DNA from: Mycobacterium paraseoulense
Lineage (GTDB): Bacteria > Actinomycetota > Actinomycetes > Mycobacteriales > Mycobacteriaceae
Length of the DNA: 64,000 bases
Direction: 5' to 3'
Assembly (NCBI RefSeq): GCF_010731655.1
Contig: NZ_AP022619.1
Span: forward strand, 558,001-622,000
Part shown: positions 25,341 to 64,000 of the stretch, in pieces
Layout of the letters: every line of letters begins with the position of its first letter
Position numbering within the stretch: the stretch's first letter is position 1
The notes under the pieces: model-generated
Databases searched by the model: none
The model's input: the letters and a program-made list of their open reading frames with translations, nothing else
Told to the model about the DNA's origin: nothing
Position numbers and translations under genes: made by a program

Positions 25341-25919
25341 CTACGCTGTGCCGTTCCGTTCGATCCACTGAGTGATCGCGTCTTCGAGCGCGGTCGCGAC
25401 GTCCACACCGGCGCTGTCGGCGGCCTGCTCAAACCGCTCGACCAGCTCGGTGCGGACCGAGGCGCCCAATTTCGTGCGCTCCGGTTTTGGCTTCGGCGGC
25501 AGGTCTACCGGGACGTGTCGCGCCACCGACGCGTCAATGATTTCGCGAAGTGCCGGGATGTCGTCCAGCAATCTGGCGAGATCGTCGCGCTCGATCCGCA
25601 GCACCTCAGCCGGCCCGATCGTCGTTACGGTCGCAGAACGCAGTTTCCCACGGTGGAGCGCCGATTCGCCGATCACCTCGCCCGGCCCGAGCACGGCGAT
25701 GCGGTCCCGGCCGACGTACACGCCCACCTCGCCGCTGAGCAGGATGTAGCAGGAGTCCGACGGCGTCTGCTCATGAATCAGCGGCAATGGAGCCGACGTC
25801 GAGGTGCGGTGACCCGCTCGGGCGAGACGCTGCAGTTCAGCGTCCGAGAAGTTCGCGAAGGTTGCGTACTGGCGCAACCGGCGAGCGTCTTCCTCATACT
25901 GCTTTTCGTCGGCCTTCAT
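25341..25919 (-). CDS. Cyclic nucleotide-binding domain protein with RHH-like C-terminus
   Basis: 192 residues from ATG 25919. Residues about 15-130 form a cNMP-binding fold: SDSCYILLSGEVGVYVGRD and VLGPGEVIGESALHRGKLRS with the following ATVTTIGPAEVLRIERDDL. The phosphate-binding cassette has an E and an R as in cAMP binders. The C-terminal 45 residues (TKLGASVRTELVERFEQAAD, then SAGVDVATALEDAITQWI) resemble a ribbon-helix-helix or ParD-like helical unit, not the usual Crp winged helix. It is probably a cNMP-responsive cytoplasmic regulator; the DNA-binding role is inference. Confidence 0.8.
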   Translation of the reverse strand: MKADEKQYEEDARRLRQYATFANFSDAELQRLARAGHRTSTSAPLPLIHEQTPSDSCYILLSGEVGVYVGRDRIAVLGPGEVIGESALHRGKLRSATVTTIGPAEVLRIERDDLARLLDDIPALREIIDASVARHVPVDLPPKPKPERTKLGASVRTELVERFEQAADSAGVDVATALEDAITQWIERNGTA

Positions 25920-25991
25920 GCGGACTCCTGACGTGCGACTTGACGCTATATCGAGGAGCGTAACGCGGAATTGCCTGACAAATGGCGAAAG

Positions 25992-27548
25992 TCAGTTCCG
26001 GCCGGGCAGCTTCATGATCGTCCGCACCACGGGCAATAGCGACTTCTGCCACATGGTCCCCGGAATGCCAAGGGGCGGATCGAGATTGAACACACGCGCC
26101 GTCGCGATGGTCTGGGATTCGGTGTACTTCAGCAGGCCCTCGGGACCGTGCCGGCGACCGACGCCGGATTGACCCATCCCGCCCATCGGCGCGCTGAGGC
26201 TGCCCCACGCGAACGCATAGCCCTCGTTCACGTTCACGGTCCCCGACCGCAACCGCGCGGCGATCTGCTCGCCCTCCGCGGACGAGCCGGCCCACACGCT
26301 GGCGTTGAGCCCGTACGCGGTGTCGTTGGCCTTCTCGACCGCCTCGTCCACGTCGGCGACGGGATAGATCGAGACGAGCGGCCCGAAGGTCTCGTTGGCC
26401 GCGCACTCCATCTCCGGCGCGACGTCGGTCAGCACCGTCGGCTCGTAGAACAGCGGGCCGATGTCGGGCCGTGCCCTGCCGCCCGCGATCACCTTGGCGC
26501 CCTTGGCTTTCGCGTCATCCACGTGGTCCGTCACCGTGTCCAGCTGACCCGCGGAGATCAGGCTGCCCATGTCGACCGAGAAGTCGTACGCGGTGCCCAG
26601 CTTCATGTTCCGGGCCGCGGCACCGAACTTACTGGTGAACTCTTCGGCGATGTCTTTCTCGACGTAGATCCGCTCGATGGAGATGCACAGCTGGCCCGCG
26701 TTCGAGAAGCACGCGCGGGTTGCCGCCTTGGCGGCCTTGTCGAGGTTGGCCCCCCGCGTGACGATCATCGCGTTCTTGCCCCCGAGCTCGGCCGAGAAGC
26801 CGATCAGGCGACGGCCACAATGCTCCGCGAGTTGCCTTCCGGTGGCGGTCGAGCCGGTGAACATCAAGTAGTCGCAGTTATCGATGATCGCGGTCCCGAC
26901 CACCGAGCCCGGCCCGGGCACGATCGCGTAGAGCGCTCGTGGCAACCCGGCCTTGTACAACAGCTCCGCACACGCCAACGCGCAGTACGGCGTCTGGCTG
27001 TCCGGCTTGAGCACCACCGCGTTACCGGCCAGCAGCGCCGGCACCGAGTCGGACGCCGTCAGCGTCATGGGGTAGTTCCACGGCGAAATCACCCCGACCA
27101 CGCCCTTGGGCTGGTAGGCGACCGTGGTCTTGCCGATCCCCGGGAGCAGCGACTGCACCTTGCGCGGCTTCAGCAGGCCGGCGGCGACGCGCGCGTAGTA
27201 GTTGGCGTTCGCCATCAGGTCGACGATTTCCTCCTGCGCCGCCCAGCGGGCCTTGCCGGCCTCGGCCTGCAACAGGTCCATCAGGAAGTCGCGGTTCTCG
27301 ATGACGAGGTCGCGATAGCGGGCGATCACTTCGACGCGCTCGGTGACCGGCCGCTTCGCCCACTCGACCTGGGCGGCGCGCGCCTCGGCGAAGGCCGCCT
27401 CGACGTCGTCGGCCGTGCCGACGGGAATCGTGGTCAGCGGTCTGCCGGTGAAGACCTCGTCGATCGCCTTGTTCTCGCGGGCGGTGACGTCTTTGATCGC
27501 GGCCAGCTGACGCAATCGGTCAAAGACTTCGGCTGACGGTGCAGGCAT
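25992..27548 (-). CDS. gabD2: Succinate-semialdehyde dehydrogenase (NADP+), GabD2-like
   Basis: 518 residues from ATG 27548 (MPAPSAEVFDRLRQL), with AGAGGAAG just upstream. It is a full-length aldehyde dehydrogenase: GVVGVISPWNYPMTLTASDS (cofactor side), FTGSTATGRQLAEHCG, the general base in GFSAELGGKN (near residue 253), the nucleophile Cys in FSNAGQLCIS (near 288) and NETFGPLVSIYP. It resembles the second succinate-semialdehyde dehydrogenase of mycobacteria, which feeds succinate from GABA or 2-oxoglutarate decarboxylation into the TCA cycle. Substrate assignment is by overall similarity. Confidence 0.88.
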   Translation of the reverse strand: MPAPSAEVFDRLRQLAAIKDVTARENKAIDEVFTGRPLTTIPVGTADDVEAAFAEARAAQVEWAKRPVTERVEVIARYRDLVIENRDFLMDLLQAEAGKARWAAQEEIVDLMANANYYARVAAGLLKPRKVQSLLPGIGKTTVAYQPKGVVGVISPWNYPMTLTASDSVPALLAGNAVVLKPDSQTPYCALACAELLYKAGLPRALYAIVPGPGSVVGTAIIDNCDYLMFTGSTATGRQLAEHCGRRLIGFSAELGGKNAMIVTRGANLDKAAKAATRACFSNAGQLCISIERIYVEKDIAEEFTSKFGAAARNMKLGTAYDFSVDMGSLISAGQLDTVTDHVDDAKAKGAKVIAGGRARPDIGPLFYEPTVLTDVAPEMECAANETFGPLVSIYPVADVDEAVEKANDTAYGLNASVWAGSSAEGEQIAARLRSGTVNVNEGYAFAWGSLSAPMGGMGQSGVGRRHGPEGLLKYTESQTIATARVFNLDPPLGIPGTMWQKSLLPVVRTIMKLPGRN

Positions 27549-27668
27549 GTCGCTTCCTCTCGCAGAAGCACGGGCGTTCAAGACACCAGGCTATGCCGTG
27601 CGGTGTCGGACCGACCAGAAAGCTCAGCCCCGCACACCACCCGTTCATGGGGCGGCGTAATCCCCGGC

Positions 27669-28448
27669 TCAGACGATGTGCATGCCCTGGGCCAACTGCG
27701 TCACTCCGACCACCGTGAAGACCGTCACCAGGATCTGGCGGTGGTAAGCCCGCACCCAGCCGTGCAGCTGCCGCAAGAGCGCATGGGTTCGGGCCGGCGC
27801 CGCCACATAACCGACCAGGATCATCTCGACGACGGAATACATCAGCAGCACGAACGCGATGGAGGCGCTGACCTGCGTGGCGACCGCGGCCCGTGACGCC
27901 ACGATGATCGCGAGAATGAAGAGAACCCCGTCGACCGGCACCGACGCCAGCCCGATGACCCACGCGATCCACAACGACCCCTGCTCCCACGCGCGGTGGG
28001 CGCGGTGGAGCAGGCGCCGGATCCCGGAACGCTCCCCGGGGCGAACGTCCTGTGCGCGGCTCAGGAATCGTGGAACCGCGATCGTTGCCCCCGGGCCCGG
28101 CGTCGACGTCGAGGTCGCGCGCGCCTCCGCCCGCTGACGCGTCCGGAAGCGCACCGCCATCAGCGCGGCGATCGACAACCCGAGCACCCCGAGGCCAATT
28201 TGGATGTGCGGGAGGGTGGAGTTCGCCGCCGGGCCGGCCGAACGATGCCCGAAAGATCCGAAAGCGGACGTGAAATTCAACAGCATCAGGGGCGCGAGCA
28301 GCTCGGGCACACACACTGTCAGACCACCAACCCAATAGGCGAGTAGGTTCGGCCCGGGCCGCGGGCGGGAGATCATCAGGAGGGCGAGGCCGAGGCGCAC
28401 CGGATTGAGCGCTGCCAGAATTCCCAACCCCAGCACTGACCCCCACAT
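27669..28448 (-). CDS. GAP-family (SfLAP) integral membrane protein, probable lipopeptide export factor
   Basis: 259 residues with about six hydrophobic spans in two groups of three, separated by a charged loop (about 95-155). The N-terminus LGLGILAALNPVRLGLALLM followed by ISRPRPGPNLLAYWVGG is typical of the GAP/Sap family. Gap is required to bring glycopeptidolipids to the surface in M. smegmatis and Sap acts on sulfolipid-1 in M. tuberculosis. Here the gene diverges from the mbtH-like/NRPS unit across a 1.1-kb gap, so its likely cargo is the product of that synthetase. The family is recognised; the cargo is inference. Confidence 0.82.
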   Translation of the reverse strand: MWGSVLGLGILAALNPVRLGLALLMISRPRPGPNLLAYWVGGLTVCVPELLAPLMLLNFTSAFGSFGHRSAGPAANSTLPHIQIGLGVLGLSIAALMAVRFRTRQRAEARATSTSTPGPGATIAVPRFLSRAQDVRPGERSGIRRLLHRAHRAWEQGSLWIAWVIGLASVPVDGVLFILAIIVASRAAVATQVSASIAFVLLMYSVVEMILVGYVAAPARTHALLRQLHGWVRAYHRQILVTVFTVVGVTQLAQGMHIV

Positions 28449-29568
28449 TGGCGCAGCTCTACCCGCGGCCCGCGGGGGCTAAACCCTCGCGCGGGGGTCC
28501 GGGGCCCGAGAATGAAGACGCTGTTTTGGGCGGCCGAGTACGTACGGCGACTCGAAATCCTGTTCTCACGCAACACGTTCGGACGCCGGTCGCGGCGGCG
28601 CGGACGAATGAACGTTGCGCCAACCTCGCGTGAATGCGCTGGAGCAAGCCCGGTGAGGTTAATCACAAGGGAAGGGGCCCATTCCCGGGTGGTGACGTAG
28701 CCAGCCACGGACCTGGCCGCCAGCCCGGCGTGCGTCGGGTGCGCGGCCGCCGGCGCAGCGTCTCCGTCTCCAGCTAAGGCGCTGTGCCGGTGGGTAGGAG
28801 TCGGCGCCGCCTCGGTTCCAAGAACTCGGCAACCTCCCGCGGCGTTCTCCCGCGGTCGCGCCCGTGATCTCTCGAAAAAGGTTGACAAACCATCTCGACG
28901 GCCGCGGTTGGCAACTACGATGCATTAATGCCGGTTCTCGTCCCCGTCATGCCGCAGCCAAAGGACTGCTTGCCGTGGGCGAACCGGAGTGCGATCGCAA
29001 AGCGAATGCGGTCGTTTCGGCAGCGTGTGTGTGCCGGGTCAGCAAATGGCGGCCGTTGCGGCCGAAGGGCGTCGAAAGGTGGGGCCCCTTCTTTACGTCG
29101 GATGACAGAACGGGTGGGGACAAAGATTTGGTTTTGCCGACGAACGAGGAACGCGCCCGGCGGCCCGGTGTGCGAATCTCTTATGTAAGAACGAAATTCA
29201 CAGGTTTGACGGCGACGGCCGGCGGGTAACCGGCGAGCCGTGGAGTACGACACCCCAGGTCGTCGTGCCAGCATGCTAGGGGTCCGCTGGTGCATCGACG
29301 GGCAACCCCCGCGAAACGCCATCCGCGGTTTTCGGGTTACCGTTGATCTTGCGGACGGTATTGCGAGTCGGGCCGGGGAAGAACTGGGGCCCGAACTGCA
29401 GCCAGTCACATCACCACGGGGATTTCCGCTACGACGCTCACCGGCATCGTGCCCATGGGTGGATCGGCACACTGGTCGAAACTAACGGCCAATCCTGAAG
29501 CGCTGCACAGCTTTTTGTGCTGCGCGTAGGAGTCCTGCGTATTCATCTCGGTTCTAGGAGGTCGTCCG
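28449..29568. other. Long regulatory region upstream of the NRPS unit
   Basis: About 1.1 kb between the divergent GAP gene and the mbtH-like gene. Several open frames exist on both strands, but none has a signal, motif or natural composition. G+C falls in patches (28890-28935, 29100-29220, 29480-29560). This is unusually long for mycobacteria and probably holds promoters for both directions and their control sites. No specific motif could be named. Confidence 0.5.
29556..29561 (+). promoter_or_regulatory. Ribosome binding site AGGAGG that fixes a TTG start
   Basis: A perfect AGGAGG lies seven bases before TTG 29569 and decides the start of the mbtH-like gene, which has no ATG at its N-terminus. 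Confidence 0.75.
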
Positions 29569-29790
29569 TTGCAGTCCAATCCCTTCGATGACGACAGCGG
29601 CAAATTTTTCGTGGTAGTCAATAACGAGGAGCAACACAGCCTTTGGCCGGTCTTCACGGATGTGCCGGAAGGCTGGCGGGTGGTGTATGGCGAGGCCGAC
29701 CGCGCCTCGTGCCTCGACTACATCGAACAGAACTGGCCCGACATCCGCCCGAAGAGCCTGCGTGAGAGGCTCGCCGCTCCCGGTTTGTGA
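29569..29790 (+). CDS. MbtH-like protein
   Basis: 73 residues from TTG 29569. All MbtH hallmarks are present: NPFDDDSGKFFVVVNNEEQH, SLWPVFTDVPEGWRVVYG, CLDYIEQNWPDIRPKSL. MbtH-like proteins bind adenylation domains of non-ribosomal peptide synthetases and are often needed for their activity or solubility. The giant synthetase begins 52 bases downstream in the same direction, so this protein should serve its adenylation domains. It is probably the first gene of that operon. Confidence 0.95.
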   Translation: MQSNPFDDDSGKFFVVVNNEEQHSLWPVFTDVPEGWRVVYGEADRASCLDYIEQNWPDIRPKSLRERLAAPGL

Positions 29791-29842
29791 TGTGTAGATG
29801 GTCTAGGTATGAAGGAGTCGGGACAGCTCTCGGGGGGACTTA

Positions 29843-44257
<14,415 letters not shown>

Positions 44258-44447
44258 CCGCCTCGCGGTTTGTGGCGTGTCCGTTTGGTGGGGCCGGTGA
44301 GCGGATGTATCGGACCGGGGACCTGGCGTGCTGGGGTGCTGATGGGCAGTTGCGGTATCTGGGTCGCGCTGATGAGCAGGTCAAGATCCGCGGGTATCGC
44401 ATCGAGTTGGGTGAGATCCAGGCCGCGTTGGCCGCCTTGGAGGGGGG

Positions 44448-60956
<16,509 letters not shown>

Positions 60957-60968
60957 CGGCCCGGTGGC

Positions 60969-61307
60969 TCAGGACGCCGACGCACCGACAGCGGCCCGGT
61001 GCTGGGGGCAATAAGACGCCACGGAAGCACCGAGAAGGAAGGCCGCTTCGTGTGCCGACAGATCGGTGGCCCGCACGACGTTGAGCACCAGGGAGGTCGG
61101 TGTCTTGCCCTTGTCGAGTCCGGCGCACATGTTGTGCCCCGCGGCGATCGCCGCGCCGCGGTCGCTGAAGACCACTCCGTTTCGCTGAATCTCGGCAATG
61201 AACGCATCGTCGTTTTGATCGGCTGACGCCGGAGCGGCGAAAAGCACCCCGGCGGCCGCGAGCGCGATCGCACCGAGTGCCCACCAATTTCCACGATGCG
61301 CATTCAT
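60969..61307 (-). CDS. Secreted DUF732 protein
   Basis: 112 residues from ATG 61307 (TTG 61328 is an alternative). Signal peptide GNWWALGAIALAAAGVLFAA, cleavage after PASA. The mature part is the DUF732 domain: NDDAFIAEIQRNGVVFSD, AAIAAGHNMCAGLDKGKTP and SYCPQH; the two cysteines probably pair. A family of small exported mycobacterial proteins with unknown function. Its 3' end lies only 12 bases from the end of the convergent NRPS gene. Confidence 0.87.
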   Translation of the reverse strand: MNAHRGNWWALGAIALAAAGVLFAAPASADQNDDAFIAEIQRNGVVFSDRGAAIAAGHNMCAGLDKGKTPTSLVLNVVRATDLSAHEAAFLLGASVASYCPQHRAAVGASAS

Positions 61308-61789
61308 TCGCGTCAGGGTCTTCCTCAATGTGCGGCTTGGCTGTGCAGTTCCAACGGTGGCTGAACATTAGCCAGGGGCGAGGCGTCTTTCTTGCCGGCG
61401 CCAACCGCGCCACCTCACACGATTCGGCCCGTGGTGGTGAGACCGCTCGCCGGCTCGTGCCCGGGCCCGCCGGGCGGCGGCGGCCGCGAGCTGGGTGAAA
61501 GAGGTTGTGACGCAGCGCAGTCCGGCAGCGGGCGTCCCCTCAGGCGGCTGCCCAGTGGCGAGAGCCGGGAGCGCGGACGTCGCGAGCGGCCCGTGCGGGA
61601 CCCGACGGCGAGAGCAGAGTGCAACCAAGAATTAACGGTCGTGGGGATCGCGGCGCGCAAATCCGGCACCGCGGCGCATAAACAAGCCGGCTTAATGCAA
61701 ACTATTCCGTCGACCCGAACACCGTGCGCCGACATATTTCACAACGGCCGTGCGGGCGCGCCGCAACCGCCTTCGGTATGGTCCAAGGA
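61308..61789. other. Intergenic region between DUF732 and the NAGGN operon
   Basis: About 480 bases between divergent genes. The first 300 bases are very GC-rich; A+T rises at about 61,620-61,740. The asnB frame is open back to 61724, but that part does not resemble a glutamine amidotransferase. Promoters for both directions are expected; nothing specific was recognised. Confidence 0.45.
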
Positions 61790-63595
61790 GTGTGCGGAGT
61801 CACCGGGGAGGTACGGCTCGACGGGCGGGTCCCCGATGTAGCAGCGGTGTCGGCGATGGCCGCGGTGATGACCCCAAGGGGTCCCGACGCGTCCGGCGTC
61901 TGGTCGCAGGGCCGCGTCGCGCTCGGCCATCGCCGCCTCAAAATCATCGACCTCAGCGAGGCCGGCGCCCAGCCGATGGTCGACTCGGAGCTGGGGCTGG
62001 CCATCGCCTTCAACGGCTGCATCTACAACTACAAGGAACTGCGCAGCGAACTCAGCGGGCACGGCTACCGGTTCTTCTCGCACAGTGACACCGAGGTCCT
62101 GCTCAAGGCGTACCACCGCTGGCGCGACGATTTCGTCAGCCACCTGCACGGCATGTTCGCCTTCGCCATCGTCGAACGCGACAGCGGCCGGGTGTTGCTC
62201 GGCCGCGACCGGCTCGGCATCAAGCCGCTCTACCTGAGCGAGGACGCCCACCGGATCCGGTTCGCCTCGGCCCTGCCGGCGCTGTTGACGGGCGGCGGCG
62301 TGGACACCCGCGTCGATCCCGTCGCGCTGCACCACTACATGACGTTCCACTCGGTGGTCCCCGCGCCGCTGACCATCCTGCGGGGCGTCCGCAAGGTGCC
62401 GCCGGCGTCGCTGATCGCGATCGAGCCCGACGGCCGGCGCGTGACGACCACGTATTGGACCCCGGACTTCACCCGGCACCAGGACCGCGCCGGCTGGTCG
62501 GAGACCGACTGGGAGGACGCGGTGCTCGACGCGCTTCGGGTCGCGGTCAAGCGCCGGCTGGTCGCCGACGTGCCGGTCGGCTGCCTGTTGTCCGGCGGCG
62601 TCGACTCCAGCCTGATCGTCGGCCTGCTCGCCGAGGCGGGCCAGCACGGCCTGATGACCTTCTCCATCGGCTTCGAGGCGGCCGGCGGCGTCGAGGGTGA
62701 TGAATTCCGCTGGTCGGACATCATCGCCCAGCGTTTCGAGACCGACCACCACCAGATCCGCATCGGCACCGAGCGGATGCTGCCGGCGCTCGACGGGGCC
62801 ATCGGCGCGATGAGCGAGCCGATGGTCAGCCACGACTGCGTCGCCTTCTACCTGCTCAGCCAGGAGGTGGCGCGCCACGTGAAGGTGGTGCAGTCGGGCC
62901 AGGGCGCCGACGAGGTGTTCGCCGGCTACCACTGGTACCCGCCGATGGGCTCGCCGGCCGCGGCGTCCCTTCAGGGGGCGGTCGCCGAGTACCGCGGCGC
63001 CTTCTTCGACCGCGACTCGGCGGAGCTGGCGGGCCTGCTGGGGCCGGGCATCACGGCCCCCGGCGACCCCAGCGAGCGCTTCGTCACCGAGCACTTCGCG
63101 CGCGCCGGTGCCGAGACGGGCGTCGATCGCGCGTTGCGCCTCGACACCACCGTGATGCTGGTGGACGACCCGGTGAAGCGGGTCGACAACATGACCATGG
63201 CCTGGGGCCTGGAGGGCCGGGTGCCGTTCCTCGATCACGAGCTTGTCGAGCTGGCGGCGACCTGCCCCCCCGAGCTGAAGATCGCGCACGAGGGCAAGGG
63301 CGTTCTCAAACAGGCGGCGCGGCGGGTGATTCCGTCGGCGGTCATCGACCGGCCCAAGGGGTATTTCCCGGTTCCCGCGCTGACCCACCTCGAGGGGCCC
63401 TACCTCGACATGGTGCGCGACGCGCTGTACGCGCCCGTCGCCAAGGAGCGCGGCCTGTTCCGCATGGAGGCGGTCGACGCGCTGCTGGCGGACCCCAACA
63501 GCAAGCTGACCCCACTGCGCGGCAATGAGCTCTGGCAGATCGCCCTGCTCGAACTCTGGCTGCAGCGGCACGGCATCACCGGTCCGGTGGCATGA
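61790..63595 (+). CDS. asnB: N-acetylglutaminylglutamine amidotransferase (asparagine synthetase B family)
   Basis: 601 residues from GTG 61790, chosen because it places the catalytic cysteine directly after the initiator (VCGVTGEVRLDGRVP), as required for class II amidotransferases. The in-frame start 61724 would bury it. The N-terminal glutaminase part has SPRGPDASG-like TPRGPDASGVW and AFNGCIYNYKELR. The synthetase part has the ATP loop LLSGGVDSSLIVGLL and SGQGADEVFAGY. With the next gene it should make the dipeptide osmolyte N-acetylglutaminylglutamine amide, known from Pseudomonas and Sinorhizobium, which protects against osmotic stress. It overlaps the next gene by four bases (ATGA). 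Confidence 0.88.
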   Translation: MCGVTGEVRLDGRVPDVAAVSAMAAVMTPRGPDASGVWSQGRVALGHRRLKIIDLSEAGAQPMVDSELGLAIAFNGCIYNYKELRSELSGHGYRFFSHSDTEVLLKAYHRWRDDFVSHLHGMFAFAIVERDSGRVLLGRDRLGIKPLYLSEDAHRIRFASALPALLTGGGVDTRVDPVALHHYMTFHSVVPAPLTILRGVRKVPPASLIAIEPDGRRVTTTYWTPDFTRHQDRAGWSETDWEDAVLDALRVAVKRRLVADVPVGCLLSGGVDSSLIVGLLAEAGQHGLMTFSIGFEAAGGVEGDEFRWSDIIAQRFETDHHQIRIGTERMLPALDGAIGAMSEPMVSHDCVAFYLLSQEVARHVKVVQSGQGADEVFAGYHWYPPMGSPAAASLQGAVAEYRGAFFDRDSAELAGLLGPGITAPGDPSERFVTEHFARAGAETGVDRALRLDTTVMLVDDPVKRVDNMTMAWGLEGRVPFLDHELVELAATCPPELKIAHEGKGVLKQAARRVIPSAVIDRPKGYFPVPALTHLEGPYLDMVRDALYAPVAKERGLFRMEAVDALLADPNSKLTPLRGNELWQIALLELWLQRHGITGPVA

Positions 63596-64000
63596 CCGTC
63601 ATCGATCCCTCCGGAGACCCCACCGAGGCGATCACGATGGGCCTGCACGACGCGTCGCCGCCGGAGCTGGTGGAGGCGATGGCCAAGGACGTCGAGCTGG
63701 AACTCGGCTGGGGCCGGCTCATCTTCGGCCAGACGTTCGCCGATTCCCAACAGCTGGTGGAGGCGCTGCGGCGGGAGGGGCCCGGGCGCCGCGACATCTG
63801 CATCTACGCCCGCGAGTCCCACGTGGTGGTCGCCGAGGCGCCGACCGAGCTCTTCATCGACCCCAGCCACACCTATCGCCTGCGCTTCGCCGATTCCACG
63901 CCCGAGGACCTGGCGCCGTCGCCGCTGGGCATCACCGTGCGCACACTGAACGACCCGGTCGACGCCGACGCCATGAACCGCGTCTACGTGCGCTGCGGCA
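63592..64000 (+). CDS. ngg: N-acetylglutaminylglutamine synthetase, N-terminal part (runs off the window)
   Basis: The start ATG 63592 overlaps the asnB stop in ATGA; 136 codons are visible and the gene continues past the window end. The N-terminus (ELVEAMAKDVELELGWGRLI, FGQTFADSQQLVEALRRE, DICIYARESHVVVAEAP and SHTYRLRF) matches, as recalled, the GNAT-plus-ATP-grasp enzyme that joins two glutamines and acetylates them. Only the N-terminal region is seen, so the GNAT and ligase domains cannot be inspected. The identification leans strongly on the coupled asnB gene. Confidence 0.8.
   Translation, partial: MTVIDPSGDPTEAITMGLHDASPPELVEAMAKDVELELGWGRLIFGQTFADSQQLVEALRREGPGRRDICIYARESHVVVAEAPTELFIDPSHTYRLRFADSTPEDLAPSPLGITVRTLNDPVDADAMNRVYVRCG

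Noticed and set aside
29406..29542. 46-codon minus-strand frame upstream of mbtH starting MNTQDSYAQHKKL
   Set aside because: No signal, motif or ribosome binding site; overlaps the likely promoter and 5' region of the NRPS operon.

Overview
The window is high-GC actinobacterial DNA that reads as a non-tuberculous Mycobacterium. Supporting signs are a cutinase, several lipoproteins with PknH-type sensor domains, DUF732, DUF4189 and DUF2510 proteins, a PacL/CtpC-like metal module, a GAP-family lipid-export protein and an N-acetylglutaminylglutamine (NAGGN) locus. The species cannot be fixed from the sequence, but the lipopeptide synthetase recalls the Mycobacterium avium group.

Left part (1-11.2 kb): a TetR regulator overlapping a cytochrome P450; a single-chain ECF-type transporter (membrane domain, two ATPases, T component); a DUF2993 protein; an FHA-domain protein; and a three-gene metal-export candidate (FetA-like ATPase, PacL/DUF1490 protein, and a FetB permease carrying a CtpC-like N-terminal domain). 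A 45-nt 3' piece of a tRNA-Pro lies at about 11.2 kb, as if left by an integrative element.

Middle part (11.3-28.4 kb): mostly ordinary housekeeping and envelope genes. These are an APC permease, polyphosphate kinase 2, a methyltransferase, small secreted proteins, a lipoprotein aldose epimerase, a hydrolase, a cutinase, a PEP mutase/isocitrate lyase family enzyme, three paralogous PknH-sensor lipoproteins, a DUF4383 membrane protein, a cNMP-binding protein and a succinate-semialdehyde dehydrogenase.

Right part (27.7-61 kb): a GAP-family membrane protein diverges from an MbtH-like gene followed by a 31.1-kb non-ribosomal peptide synthetase. The synthetase is read as two ORFs (4804 and 5502 aa) only because of two G-run indels inside a 1.67-kb near-perfect repeat. 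Joined, it is one chain of about 10,370 aa with eight modules and a thioesterase: C-A-T-E / C-A-nMT-T / C-A-T / C-A-T / C-A-T-E / C-A-T / C-A-T-E / C-A-T-TE. The first four modules match the known order of the M. avium subsp. paratuberculosis lipopentapeptide (D-Phe, N-methyl residue, residue, Phe). The extra modules predict a longer, eight-residue lipopeptide, which is the most unusual system in the window. The GAP protein would be its export partner.

The right edge (61.8-64 kb) holds the amidotransferase and the start of the synthetase for the dipeptide osmolyte NAGGN, translationally coupled.
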